The notes beneath the pieces were generated by a model. That model saw only the letters and a list, made by a program, of their open reading frames with translations. It was not told where the DNA came from and ran no database searches. From assembly GCF_020283565.1 (NCBI RefSeq), contig NC_060059.1:45094572-45158571 (forward strand): DNA of 64,000 bases. Reading direction: 5' to 3'. The DNA comes from Trifolium pratense (taxonomy: Eukaryota > Streptophyta > Magnoliopsida > Fabales > Fabaceae). Position 1 is the first letter of the stretch; every line of letters starts with the position of its first letter. The position numbers and the translations under genes are program-made. Of this stretch, positions 24,362 to 34,570 are shown one piece after another.

Positions 24362-24745
24362 TTAGAAATAACCTAGAATTTTCAATTCCCTCCTCCTTGA
24401 ATGTAAAATGCCATCGGACAACAAATGCCATGTTGCCTCCCAAACATCTTTAGCGCTTGTCATCGTACTATTTGTTAATAGAAAAACGAAAAACCTACGC
24501 AATTGATGACCGGAACCCAACAAACTTGATTCAGTTATTCCATCTATAAACTCTTTGTCATCATCAAGTAAATCCAAAGCATCACATGCTTCTTGGAAGG
24601 TGTCATATGTGTGACCCTTAACTGTTTTTAGACATTTATATCCCTTACAACCTCTCTGCTGAGTAAGCAATATTCGCATATAATACAGTTCACCAACACC
24701 AGGGGGTGTGTAATGAAGTCTTCCAATACAATATACACTGATCAT
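24362..24745 (-). pseudogene. Helitron RepHel segment upstream of helicase
   Basis: 127-aa minus frame starting at 24745 with the pattern YYMRILLTQQRGCKGYKCLKT..TFQEACDALDLLDDDKEFIDGI, the conserved linker between Rep and helicase in plant Helitrons. It continues towards the helicase ORF, with about 108 bp of AT-rich, intron-like sequence between them. The reading is interrupted in that gap, and I could not find a junction that keeps the frame open. No HUH endonuclease motif lies upstream. Confidence 0.75.
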
Positions 24746-25137
24746 GTATACATTAATTTTACAAAGAGATATAACTATAACTAAAGAGAAGAGAATTGAG
24801 AAATGGTGAGTTTTAGGGTTGAGATTAAGGTCCTATATATAGTGAAAAAAAAGGACATATGAGTAATTTGGTCAAATTAAATGTTTCCTTTTAAATTACC
24901 CTAATAAAAATTTAGGAATCTTTTATGCATATGATTTGAATCAAGACACAAACAATGACTTTATCCATACCATCCCCACATATTTGCGATCCAAAAAAAA
25001 AAAACATAAAAACTATAAGCAACAATCTTCCCCACATATTTCCTTTTTAATACTATTGTGCCACAATTTGACAGCTTTGATTGCTATGAAATAGGATCAC
25101 CACATTAGTATTACTTTTTATAAACATAATTACATAT

Positions 25138-25680
25138 TAAATTAAATGGACAAATATATGAATGTAAATATATAGAATAATAGTAAACCAAAAAAAAAAT
25201 ATATATATAGAATAATCAATAATCAATTGCCGGAAAAAAAAATTATGCCTATCAATATCAATTTGTATTGAATGTAAATAATCAATTCCCTTTTTATATA
25301 TTATTATTATTATATATTTGATTATTTGAATTTTTTGTGTAAAAAAAAATTATATAAATAATTAATAACAATTTCCGAAAAAAAAAAACTACATATTATG
25401 TCTATCAATATAATACAGATGTTGTGACAAATTTCCGGGAAAAAAAAATTAAATTAAATTAAATGGACAAATATATGAATGTCAATATATAGAATAATCA
25501 ATTGCCGGAAAAAAAAAATTATGCCTATCAATATCAATTTGTATTGAATGTAAATAATCAATTCCCTTTTATATATTATTATATTATTATATATTTGATT
25601 ATTTGAATTTTTTGTGTAAAAAAAAATTATATAAATAATTAATAACAATTTCCGGAAAAAAAAACTACATATTATTAGTG
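25138..25680. repeat. Direct duplication of AT-rich block, two ~220-260-bp copies
   Basis: The block beginning ATTAAATGGACAAATATATG and including AATTGCCGGAAAAAAA and TTTGATTATTTGAATTTTTT occurs at about 25138-25390 and again at 25455-25672. It is followed by several copies of GTGACAAATYTCSG (25420, 25722, 25755). It lies inside the Mutator-like element. Confidence 0.75.
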
Positions 25681-26604
25681 AGCAATCTCATATATTCCTG
25701 TTTTATAGTATATCCTACAATTAGTGACAAATCTCGGTCATAATACAGATGCTGTGACAAATCTCGGAAAAAAAATTAGTTAACATATTTTCTTTTTAAA
25801 ATATCTATATTCAATACAAATATTGTAGGATGATTGTGAGCAAAACATTTGAAATTGAGCAATAAATACAAATATGTGAGGATGAATGTGAGCAAAGCAT
25901 TTGAAAATTTGCATTAAATGAGGCTTAGAAAATAAGCCTCAAATGTATAGTATTAAGATTTTGGACAAAAAAAATGGTAAAAGTAAACAATAAAATTGAG
26001 CCTTTTATGGTGCCACGTGGCATATATCGATTGAGCCATGTGACATTCCTTTAATTTTTAACATTCTTGTAACGGTCAATTAGCAGCAAGGACTAATACC
26101 AAAACTCAATATAATTGCAAGGACATGATCCTAACAAAAAAGAAGTACATGGACCAATACCAAAAATGTAGTGTAATTACATGGACTTTGTACATATTTA
26201 AGCCATCTTCATTTCTAACAATTTCAATGCTTTCTTATTTGGCAGAATATGGATACTCCTTGAAGGTAGATGAAAAGATTGACATTTACAGCTTTGGAAT
26301 AGTTCTGTTGGAGCTTATAACAGGAAAGCGGCCGATAGATTCGGAGTTTGAAGAATCTATAGACATTGTAGGGTGGATTAGAAGGAAGATAGACAAAAAT
26401 TCTCCAGAAGAGGCATTAGACCCAAGTGTAGGAAACTGTAAACATGTTCAAGAGGATATGCTTTTAGTTCTCAGAATAGCACTTCTTTGCACTGCCAAGC
26501 TACCTAAGGACAGACCCTCTATGAGGGATGTTATAATGATGCTAGGAGAGGCAAAGCCTCGGAGAAAAAGTGTTAGGAACAAAGAGATGCACATCACCAG
26601 TTAA

Positions 26605-27509
26605 TGGCCTTCTTTAGAAACTAAAAATTTAGGTTTTCCAAGCCAGCAACCCAAATCTTCCATTGTACTTCTATGTTAATTTCCTGTAATTTTGTTGTAA
26701 TCAATTTAGTGGCTTACATTTGCTATTAAACTATGTATATCAAGATGGAATCATTTTTTATCAAATAATGATTTTGGTGCAGCTGCATCAAGTCAGAAAA
26801 CTAATTAAAACAATTTTACCTACCATCATTTGAATAACACTAACAAATTTTCATCCATTTTTTTGTCATGTATCTGTTATAAATAACCACAAGATTATGT
26901 TTACTTTAAGTTCTGAATTACAAGATTGAGGACAAACATATCCCAACACACAATATAGCTTTGTCTGAAGGCTGCAACCAATGAATAACTTGAGTCTGTT
27001 TGCACTAAAGCATCATTAGCCACAATTTTTAATGAGTGCCATTTTAAAGTAAGGGACCGATAATCAATATGACCAAATGATCCTTCCTGAAACTAGATGT
27101 TCTTTCAAAGGAAAATCTGAATTACAAAAGCAAGGGAAAAAAAATGTTCAATAAGAACTAGATATGGCTGGGGAAGTTAGCAAGCACCTCACATTTACAT
27201 AGCATCAAGACATAGACTGACTTGTATGATTAGTAAGTATTACATTAAAATTTATGATGCCTGCATCATCCAAGTGATGATGTATAGAGGCAATGATAGA
27301 TATACCAAGTTAAACAAACAAAAACTGAATCAGGAAAGCCAAAAAAAAAAAAACACAAGATTTGATCATTTATCTCAAAATCCATTTACTTGCTGTACTT
27401 TACTTTTTTTCTTCTTTCTTTCTGTTTTTCCTCCTCCTCCTATTAGTGTTATTACATATAATAAGGTGGATAAGTAAGTTCCTGTTATCCTTAGCCATGA
27501 AAACAATAT
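26605..27509. other. Intergenic between kinase and Aux/IAA (convergent 3' ends)
   Basis: It holds the 3' flank of the kinase (AATAAA-poor; TTGTTGTAAT near 26693) and the 3' flank of the minus-strand Aux/IAA gene. The two genes are convergent. The plus ORFs at 27226 and 27362 are CT-rich noise. No RNA gene or repeat seen. Confidence 0.5.
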
Positions 27510-30500
27510 TTATATGGGCTTGCTTTTCTGTCTGCTATTCTTTTCTTCCAATCTCGGTGCTGCAAAAACAGTAATCAAATTAGTAAAATCAAAACGTATA
27601 TATGGTAAGTTAAGTTGTTTCAGGTATAGTAATGCATCTACATACCAAGTCCATTAGCCTCAGATGTCCTCATGATTCTTAGCCTCCTTACCGAACTAAG
27701 GAACATCCTGAATGTTATTTGAAAGAGCGAGATTAATAAATATCAAAGCATAGAAAACAAGGTATCCCTTCAGTATTAAATCACAAAAAGGCAAACTAAC
27801 ATGAAGCTACAAATAAGTAATATAGACAATCCATGATTTTTGTGGACTCCCAATAGGCTGGAGTGTTACACCAAATGGAGGATTGAGTTTAGGAATATTA
27901 GTATAGGCTATGCAAAAATAGGAGTAGTCAATTGTGATCTACTAATGGCTATAGCTTGAACTTCTGAAACCAGTGATTCTACATAGGATCCTTGACCTTC
28001 TAAAAGCAAAACAAAGGGTGTCTTGCGATTACAGAACCAAAAGAATGAGTGTCCTTGAAACTAATAATTACAATATTAACCAATAGAATCAGTCCAGTAA
28101 TCAAGCTTTAACACTGCCACGTGTTTTTTGTTAAATATACGAACAGGCTATTAACCCTCTCACTTGCTAAACCATATAAACGCCCATGGGGTTGTTCTGG
28201 CAAATCTAACCAATGGCCATACATTTATTAAGCTATAGCCCCGCAGGCATATATATTTATTAAGTTTTAACACCGCAGGCATATATTTATTACTATGCAA
28301 CCAATGGCTAAAAGTATGCATAAAGTTGAAATCTTTGTATACTCAAACACCGAAACTATAACAATGCCTGATGAAGTATTGTTTTTTTTTTCCTTCTAAT
28401 GTAAGATCAATTGTTACTAACAGCATATCAACAATTTAAGGGTCCAAAATTAGGTAACAGAAAATAAAATAAAAAATAAAAAAATAAAAAAGGAAAGAAA
28501 AGAAGACACTGGAGTGGTGATGGTTGAAAAAAGCGACGAAGCAGAGATAGAAGCCGTGGAAGAAGAAAGTTGTATAATAATAGTGACAAAAGTTTTAAAT
28601 TTTAGAGATAATGCAGACAAGAAGGGGAGTCACAAGAGATTTTAACTTAACGTCTTAATCTGAACTGTTCATTTAGATCCAATATCTTAATTTGAGCTGT
28701 TTATTTAGATCCAATAGCCACAAGAATCCCCTTTCTCACTTGATATGTCCTTGTGTGTGTGTTACTTTAGTTAAATGCAATAGAAACTTGTTTACTTACC
28801 CCCAAGGAACATCTCCAACAAGCATCCAATCTCCTTCCTTGTCTTCATAAGTGAGTACAAACTTGGAAGATCCATCCAACAGTATTGAATGCCTTTCTCT
28901 TCTGATAGTCATGTTGTGGTCCTCCCCATTTGATCCTATTGACCGTGATGGCAATACAATTAGGGGGAAAGTAATAGAATGCATACAAGACGAAAATACA
29001 AATTTAAATGGTTTTTTCAAAATAGAAGTATGATATAGACATTAATAGAAAAGCGTGGCATACGAGATAATTTTTGTTAGTGATAGAAAATGTCATGTTG
29101 TGGTATGTATTTTGTTTAATTTTATCCCAATGCCATTGCATGGTTTGGAAAAGTAAAAAAGAAAATGTTGCTTCATAAACAAAGGAAATAATAATTTACT
29201 TCTATCAAGCTATATTTAAAACAGTAACATAAAAAATGCATAAAATCAATAAATTATTCGCCATGTAGTTGATTCTTAGTGATTTTGAAAACATGAGAGA
29301 GTTCAATACATCAGTATAGAAACCACGAAAAAATACCTTTGCAAGTGACATTTGTAGTTGATTCATCAAACATGTCCTCCAATGTTTGTGCCAATGTTTC
29401 ATATGAACTGTGAGCACTCAAATCAATCTTTCTTCCAATCGGTATTCCATCCATTTTTACTTTGACAAATGGGGAATTCCTGAGGTGTCTTTTTTCTTTG
29501 ATATTAACATTGTTATCATCATTTCCATTGTCAGCACTCTTCCTTACAGAAGTATTATTGTTCTTGCTCTTCTCGGCCACAGAGTTGAATGCTTCGGTTG
29601 ATTTAGTGTTGGCATTAAAGCTATTCACTCGATATGTTCGAAGTGGAGGCCATCCAACTACTTGACTGTTTGACAAATTCAAACACAAGAAATGACAAAA
29701 CCATCAGCGAAGAAACAAGAGAAAAAAATAATAAATACTTGATTAATTTCATTTCTAAGAGAGAAACAGCAACACCATAGTATCATCTACATCACAATAT
29801 AAGATGGTGGCAGCATGATACCACACATACTCCCTTCTCCTCTGCATATTGATTCTATATCTGCCACTGATTATAAGATAACTTTCCATTTTTTTAAGTA
29901 GCTGAATCTAATTATAAGGAAACTCTTAATTGTGCATTAGATTATATAATTAAGTTTAGCCAGTTCTAAACCCTTCACAGTTACTAATTACTAGTATCAA
30001 CTAAACCCTCTTGCAGATTGCAGCAATAAAGAAACAAAACCCTTAGTTTACTCTTTGAACTTAAACCCTTAAGTTGTTTACTCTTTGAACTTTACAAACC
30101 TATTCTAGCCTATTGAATTAAATTTCATAAGGAAAGTAACACCATGTGATCCAATAATTACATAATTAACAAAGAAACAAACAAACAAGCAAAAACACTA
30201 AATTTGGGACAGCCGTACAAGACTCTATGTGTATGAACATGATACAATACAACACTAGATAAAAATAAAAATAAAAAAAAACGAAGATACATTCATAAAA
30301 TTGATCATCCTAGTAAAACAAAATAAAGAAAGCAAGAAAAGAGAAAATGAAACAAAATAAAGATGGTAATAGACCTGGGACGGTTGGTAGCATCAAGAGA
30401 ATCAGCAGGTCTTTTGGTACCAACAGAAGAAGGTGAAGAAGAAAAATCCTTAGCAGTGAAAATTCTAGCATAAGAACCATGGTGATTATGATGATGGTAC

Positions 30501-30622
30501 TGGTGTGATTTTGTTGGGTGAGAAAGGCTTAACCCAAGACCCAATTCAAGCTCAGACTCATCTGGGCTAGAAGAATCCTCAGAAGAAAGTGCCAAGTTTT
30601 CATCTTTAGAGACACTTGACAT
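27510..30622 (-). CDS. Aux/IAA transcriptional repressor, IAA11/IAA13-like, 274 aa, five exons
   Basis: Nuclear auxin co-receptor and repressor of ARF transcription factors. Exons on the minus strand: 30622-30375, 29665-29337, 28935-28800, 27707-27646, 27559-27510. Every junction is GT..AG and the phases join to an 825-nt reading frame ending in TAA. Domain I: the EAR motif LELGLGLSL (residues 25-33), which recruits TOPLESS. A KR basic pair lies in GTKRPADS. Domain II degron: QVVGWPPLR (84-92), contacted by auxin and TIR1/AFB. Domain [20 protein letters not shown], with the PB1 lysine, ending [10 protein letters not shown] (~182). Domain IV: the acidic OPCA motif [17 protein letters not shown] (225-240) and RRLRIMR. 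All functional motifs are intact, so the protein should be degradable and active. Length and intron positions are typical of the IAA11/12/13 clade. Intron 3 is long (27708-28799). Confidence 0.96.
28640..28716. repeat. Tandem ~33-bp duplication in Aux/IAA intron 3
   Basis: Two copies of CTTAATYTGARCTGTTYATTTAGATCCAATA lie side by side. Elsewhere in intron 3, GCAGGCATATATATTTATTA is nearly repeated at about 28245 and 28278. No function evident. Confidence 0.65.
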
Positions 30623-31100
30623 GACCCACCAAAATTAAACCAAATGGGTAGTCAAAAAATTAGATTTTTATGAAGAAATTTTGAAGAGAAGCAAAAGGGT
30701 GGTAGATGAATTTGAAGAGAAGAGAGCGTAATAAATGGTTAGGTGAGGAGAATTGTGAAGTTGAAGAAGGAGAAATGAAAGGAAAGAAAAGAAAAGAAAG
30801 AGGGTGGTAGTGGTGGGGACAGGGTGGACCCCACATGTCTGGTCTAGTTTGTGCGTCCGCTTTACTAAATTGGTGTACTACTGGTCTGCCAATCATACTT
30901 TTTCTATCTTTCTTCTAGATTCTCCCTCGTCTTTTTCTTTGTCTACACTCTACTTACGTTTTTTTTTTCTCTCTCTCTCTCTCTCTATACAAAATCACTT
31001 TATAAACCTTTTCAATTTCTACTGCCAACCAATGTATTTATAAGAAGAAGACAGCTGTTTTGTTTGATAAACACTTACGAGTGGCGGTCATCGTGGTTAG
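30623..31100 (-). promoter_or_regulatory. 5' leader and promoter region of the Aux/IAA gene
   Basis: Directly upstream of the start codon at 30622. It contains a GA-rich leader (30663-30800 on the plus strand, GAAGAGAAG words) and a CT microsatellite at about 30969-30985, which reads as GA repeat on the gene strand and is common in plant 5' regions. No canonical TGTCTC auxin element is seen in this span; one (TGTCTC) occurs inside codons 4-6. Confidence 0.4.
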
Positions 31101-31166
31101 TGGATATTTGTTTTTTGAAGACCTTTAATAGAGGATTGCTTCTTTATCGATTAAGTTTTCTTCTTC

Positions 31167-31195
31167 TTTTTTTTTTTGGGGGGGGGGGGGGGGGG
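31167..31195. repeat. T11-G18 homopolymer junction
   Basis: Eleven T followed by eighteen G. The G run is long enough to form a G-quadruplex and is a place to expect sequencing length error. It lies directly before the LINE-like relic. Confidence 0.85.
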
Positions 31196-31966
31196 TCCAA
31201 TCTTGGGTTTTGCAAGATCATATATTGAGGAAATTTGAGTATATGACATGAATTCTGATTTTGACGATGCTTTGAACAGTCTTTGTGATACAATTTTGAC
31301 TTTTGACTTTAGCAATTTCACTAGAAAGGACATCGTCCCCAATAAAGCCCAACATGTTTTGGCAAGTGATCTTTTTGGTAAAATTGTTCAGGACATGGAA
31401 GTTCATTTTCACATGAACATATCAGGCAAAAAGCTGTTTTTGGATGCTTCAAAGCAAGACTTTCTCCTAGCTATCCTCACTGATGGATTAGGCCAACACA
31501 TGTTCTCATTAAAGTATCATACTATACTTAGGTGTCGCCTCATGATTCTGATATTTCCTAAGGATGAGGTTTGTCATGTTTGTCGTAAGGCATGCCTTGA
31601 TACTTCTGGGGAGCATGCATCTCATTTTAGGGAGCTTCCAGGCTTTAAATAAAGACATGACCTGGTCAGATATATGTTTTTTGATATTTTTAGGCGTGCC
31701 AGAATTTCTGTGAAGAAGGAAGCATCAGTGAACTTCTTGACTGACCCACGAGAAGGGAGATCGACACTTCGGCATGCAGATGTTCTGGCGTATGGATGGG
31801 TGGGAAGGAAACATGTTTGTGTAGATTTGACTGAAGTTTCTCCATTTGTGGGACTGAGCGATGGGGATTTTATTATGGGACGGGCAACCCGCATAGCTGC
31901 TTCAAGCACAATGGTCAAACATGAGAAAGTGTGCTCTGACAATTAACACGTTTTTTATACCATTTG

Positions 31967-34570
31967 TGTAACACCCAAACCCGTTATTTAATTAACTCTG
32001 CCTTTATAAAATCTTTTTCGAAAATACGCAGCGGAAAAATTGAAAATCTGTTTTATAAAGCGCTGGTTTGAATATCACAAACTTCATTCAAAGATAATAC
32101 TAATACATTTATCTAGTAAAATATTCGAATGAACTAAAAACAAAACCTCGCATTGAACGATGCGTTATTAGTTATACAAAACGGATACTTTTCAAATGAA
32201 AGCTTAAGACCAACAGAGTATACTAAGAGGACTACATGCATATACATATAAAAACCCCTTTTTCCCGTGTCTCAATCAGAGCAGAGCTTCACCATTGCAC
32301 TCGGACGAGGCTAACACATAACCTGTCAACCTGGACCCCCAAAGGTCCAGCAATTAACACAAAGCAGAGAGTTAGAAAACATAAACATAAATATAAGTGT
32401 GAGTAGTATACTACACACTTCACACGCTATCATACATTTCTAACTCACGCACATACATCGTCAAATACGACTACCAATTAATCATCCATTTACAAACACA
32501 CCAATCATATAGTTTCACGTCTTCTCAGACACTACCAAAGTGTTCATTTTATAGTCATGACGGACTCTACACTTGTTCATTTTATAGTCATGACGGACTC
32601 TACACTTGTTCATTTTATAGTCATGACGGACTCTACTCACATACCAAGTCATGGCAACAATCACAGTATTAAACAATTAGTAAATACCAAAGCTTAACAC
32701 ATACGGAAAACACATTACAATCCAATCAGATATTGTCACATAACAATTATCAAATACATGTGCATTTACCCTAATGCATCTAATGCCAATTATCCAATGT
32801 CATGTCATCCCTAGACACGACTAATGCATGTGGTACCAATTTACATTGTTCAGATTTCAGTCATGACGGACTGTTCAGATTATAGTCATGTACGGACTGT
32901 TCAGATTATAGTCATGCACGGACTCTACATCAGTTTTACATCATGCAGGATGCTGGCCAACTTAGACCATCTCATTCAGTTTTACATCGTTGCTGGATGG
33001 TGTCAGTTTTAGATCATGCAGGATCATCATCAATACAGTTTAAAATCATGTCGGATCTCGGTTATCATCAACCATCTCTCCCATAAAGAGGAGTCACACA
33101 GTTTTATATCATGTTTGGATATGGGCTCCAGATCTCGGATAACATAATCCCATCTTCGGCCACTTTTCATAAACATAGTCCATTTTCATCAATTATTGGA
33201 ATTCACATGATTCCCATAACACAATTATTCATGAATGCATGATTACTTTTAAACACATCAAATACATGACGCTATCTAGCTTGAAGCTATTCATTCACTG
33301 ATGCGGAAACACAATTCCAACATCTAACACATTAGGATAACACAATATCCTATCACTCCAATCATAATTATTCACATGATAATTATCTGCATAACCATTT
33401 TTATACACATAAGGTTTCATTTACACTTATGTCATAAAACACACATCATTTCCTTAACATTGCAAATTAATGCTAAAACATCTCATTGCTCACTTTAAGC
33501 TACAACTTATTGCATACACGTTTATCAATCATATAACGATTAACAATAAGCATTAACAACATCAACATGTATCAACAAACATGTAAGGATACCCTTAAAC
33601 CATGTTACAAGTGCCTAATTACACTTACAAACATTAACAAAAATTGCTGTCACAGAGGCCTTCGCTAAGCGAGGGCTTAGCGAGACATGGCGAACCTCAC
33701 CAGGAAGTCACCTGCTCATGGCGAGCTTTGGCGAGCTTCAGCGAACATGTTCGCTACAGCGAACTCCTGGTCGCTTAGCGAACTACACCAGAAAAATATC
33801 TGTTCTTGAGTTTCTCTAAGGCGGTTTAACATGAAATCCACTCAAAAATCCATCTAGACATGTTATAAATTCTTATAAACAGCTAATTCAAGCATATATG
33901 GTATCAAGGAACATTAATCATCCCTTCCAAACATCCAAATACATCAAACAATCAAAATCATGCCAATTTCTTGCAAAATAAGCAAAGTTGCATAAACATG
34001 CAAATCATTGATCAAACATCTACATATTCCCATTTTCAACTCCCCAAAGTTGTTTACCTCATCTACCATGAGTTCACTACACATGTTAGGATCAAAAGAA
34101 TCCATTTTCCATTAAGAAAATCACCCACAAAACCCACAAGAAAATAGAGTGGAAAGAGTTTGGGAATGGAGGAATCGACATCCTCCCCTCTTTCGAATCA
34201 CTCACGAATATGTAATCTAACTCTCGTACCTTAGCTCGACGAATCCACAAGCTTGCTCTTCTCTTTCTCTCCCACGAGCTCTCCCTCTCCCTCATGAGCT
34301 CCTCCTCTTGCTCTTTCTCAAGAATTGCAACTTATGAGACTATTCATGGTTGACTTGCTACTTATAGCTCTCTCTATTCTCATGGATCAAAGCCCAATTG
34401 GCTAAGCCCAATAACCACTTACACGCCCCAAGGCCCAATCAACATAACTTCTCGCTCATTAACTTACGTTTGCGCTAAATGATTATTCGCCGCTTAATAA
34501 TTTAATTATAAATCACGCCCTCGCGTAATAAAATAATTAAACAACGAATACTAAATTTTGGGTCGTTACA
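31967..34570 (-). repeat. 3' LTR of LARD-like element
   Basis: 2604 bp. It carries three tandem 33-bp units around TAGTCATGACGGACTCTACA (32547-32640), further degenerate copies to about 33100, and a cluster of GCGA/TCGC words with the palindrome TCGCTAAGCGA (33657-33785). Confidence 0.95.

Larger units (their letters stand above)
21961..24860 (-). mobile_element. Truncated Helitron (3' end and helicase); 5' end not located
   Basis: The minus strand ends in a 7-bp hairpin (CCCGTGC TTG GCACGGG, plus-strand 21972-21988) followed by ATCATACTAG and then T, the classical Helitron 3' terminus at 21961 inserted between A and T. Upstream on the same strand lies a PIF1-like helicase gene. The Rep/HUH endonuclease normally encoded ahead of the helicase was not found, so the element is 5'-truncated or its N-terminal part is too decayed to see. 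The right boundary given is only the end of recognisable sequence. Confidence 0.75.
21037..26204. mobile_element. Mutator-like long-TIR element (5168 bp) inside the kinase intron
   Basis: The left end GGGTTAAATATGTAC and the complemented right end GGCTTAAATATGTAC start ~200-bp terminal inverted repeats (21037-21235 with 26009-26204). Both arms carry GCCACGTGGC near their inner end. Nine-bp duplications differ at one base: TTCTTCATT (21028-21036) and ATCTTCATT (26205-26213). No Mutator transposase is visible inside. Instead the interior contains a foldback MITE, a Helitron fragment with a helicase gene and AT-rich duplicated DNA. It fills nearly the whole intron, leaving 131 bp (20897-21027) and 32 bp (26214-26245) of older intron. 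Confidence 0.8.
18265..26604 (+). pseudogene. LRR-XI receptor-like kinase (MIK1/PXL-like), frameshifted and DFG-mutated
   Basis: Two exons, 18265-20896 and 26246-26604, with junction CCCCGG|GTGAGT..TTGGCAG|AATATG; joining them restores the APEYGYS kinase activation-segment end. The product would be a plasma-membrane receptor kinase: signal peptide ([18 protein letters not shown]), N-cap with CNWTGVKC, about 20 leucine-rich repeats, TM segment ([19 protein letters not shown]), then a Ser/Thr kinase with [15 protein letters not shown] and RPSMRDV. Family: LRR-XI, close to Arabidopsis MIK1/PXL receptors. Lesions: two bases are missing after AAG 20020-20022 (NKLEGP expected), and one G is missing at 20408-20410 in the glycine loop (GATGVVYK expected). 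The frame between them is shifted and meets a stop at 20299-20301. The DFG glycine is Arg (AGA at 20824-20826). Two shifts plus DFR suggest a pseudogene, though sequencing error could explain a single indel. Confidence 0.9.

Noticed and set aside
26125..26604. Kinase C-terminal ORF starting at 26125
   Set aside because: Residues before the TTGGCAG acceptor at 26245 come from the transposon arm; the true exon starts at 26246.
30606..30617. TGTCTC auxin response element near the Aux/IAA start
   Set aside because: It falls inside codons 4-6 of the coding sequence, so it is not promoter evidence.
32824..34295. ORFs of 62 and 67 aa repeated at 38118 and 39386
   Set aside because: Duplicated LTR sequence, one composed of the tandem TGACGG repeat.
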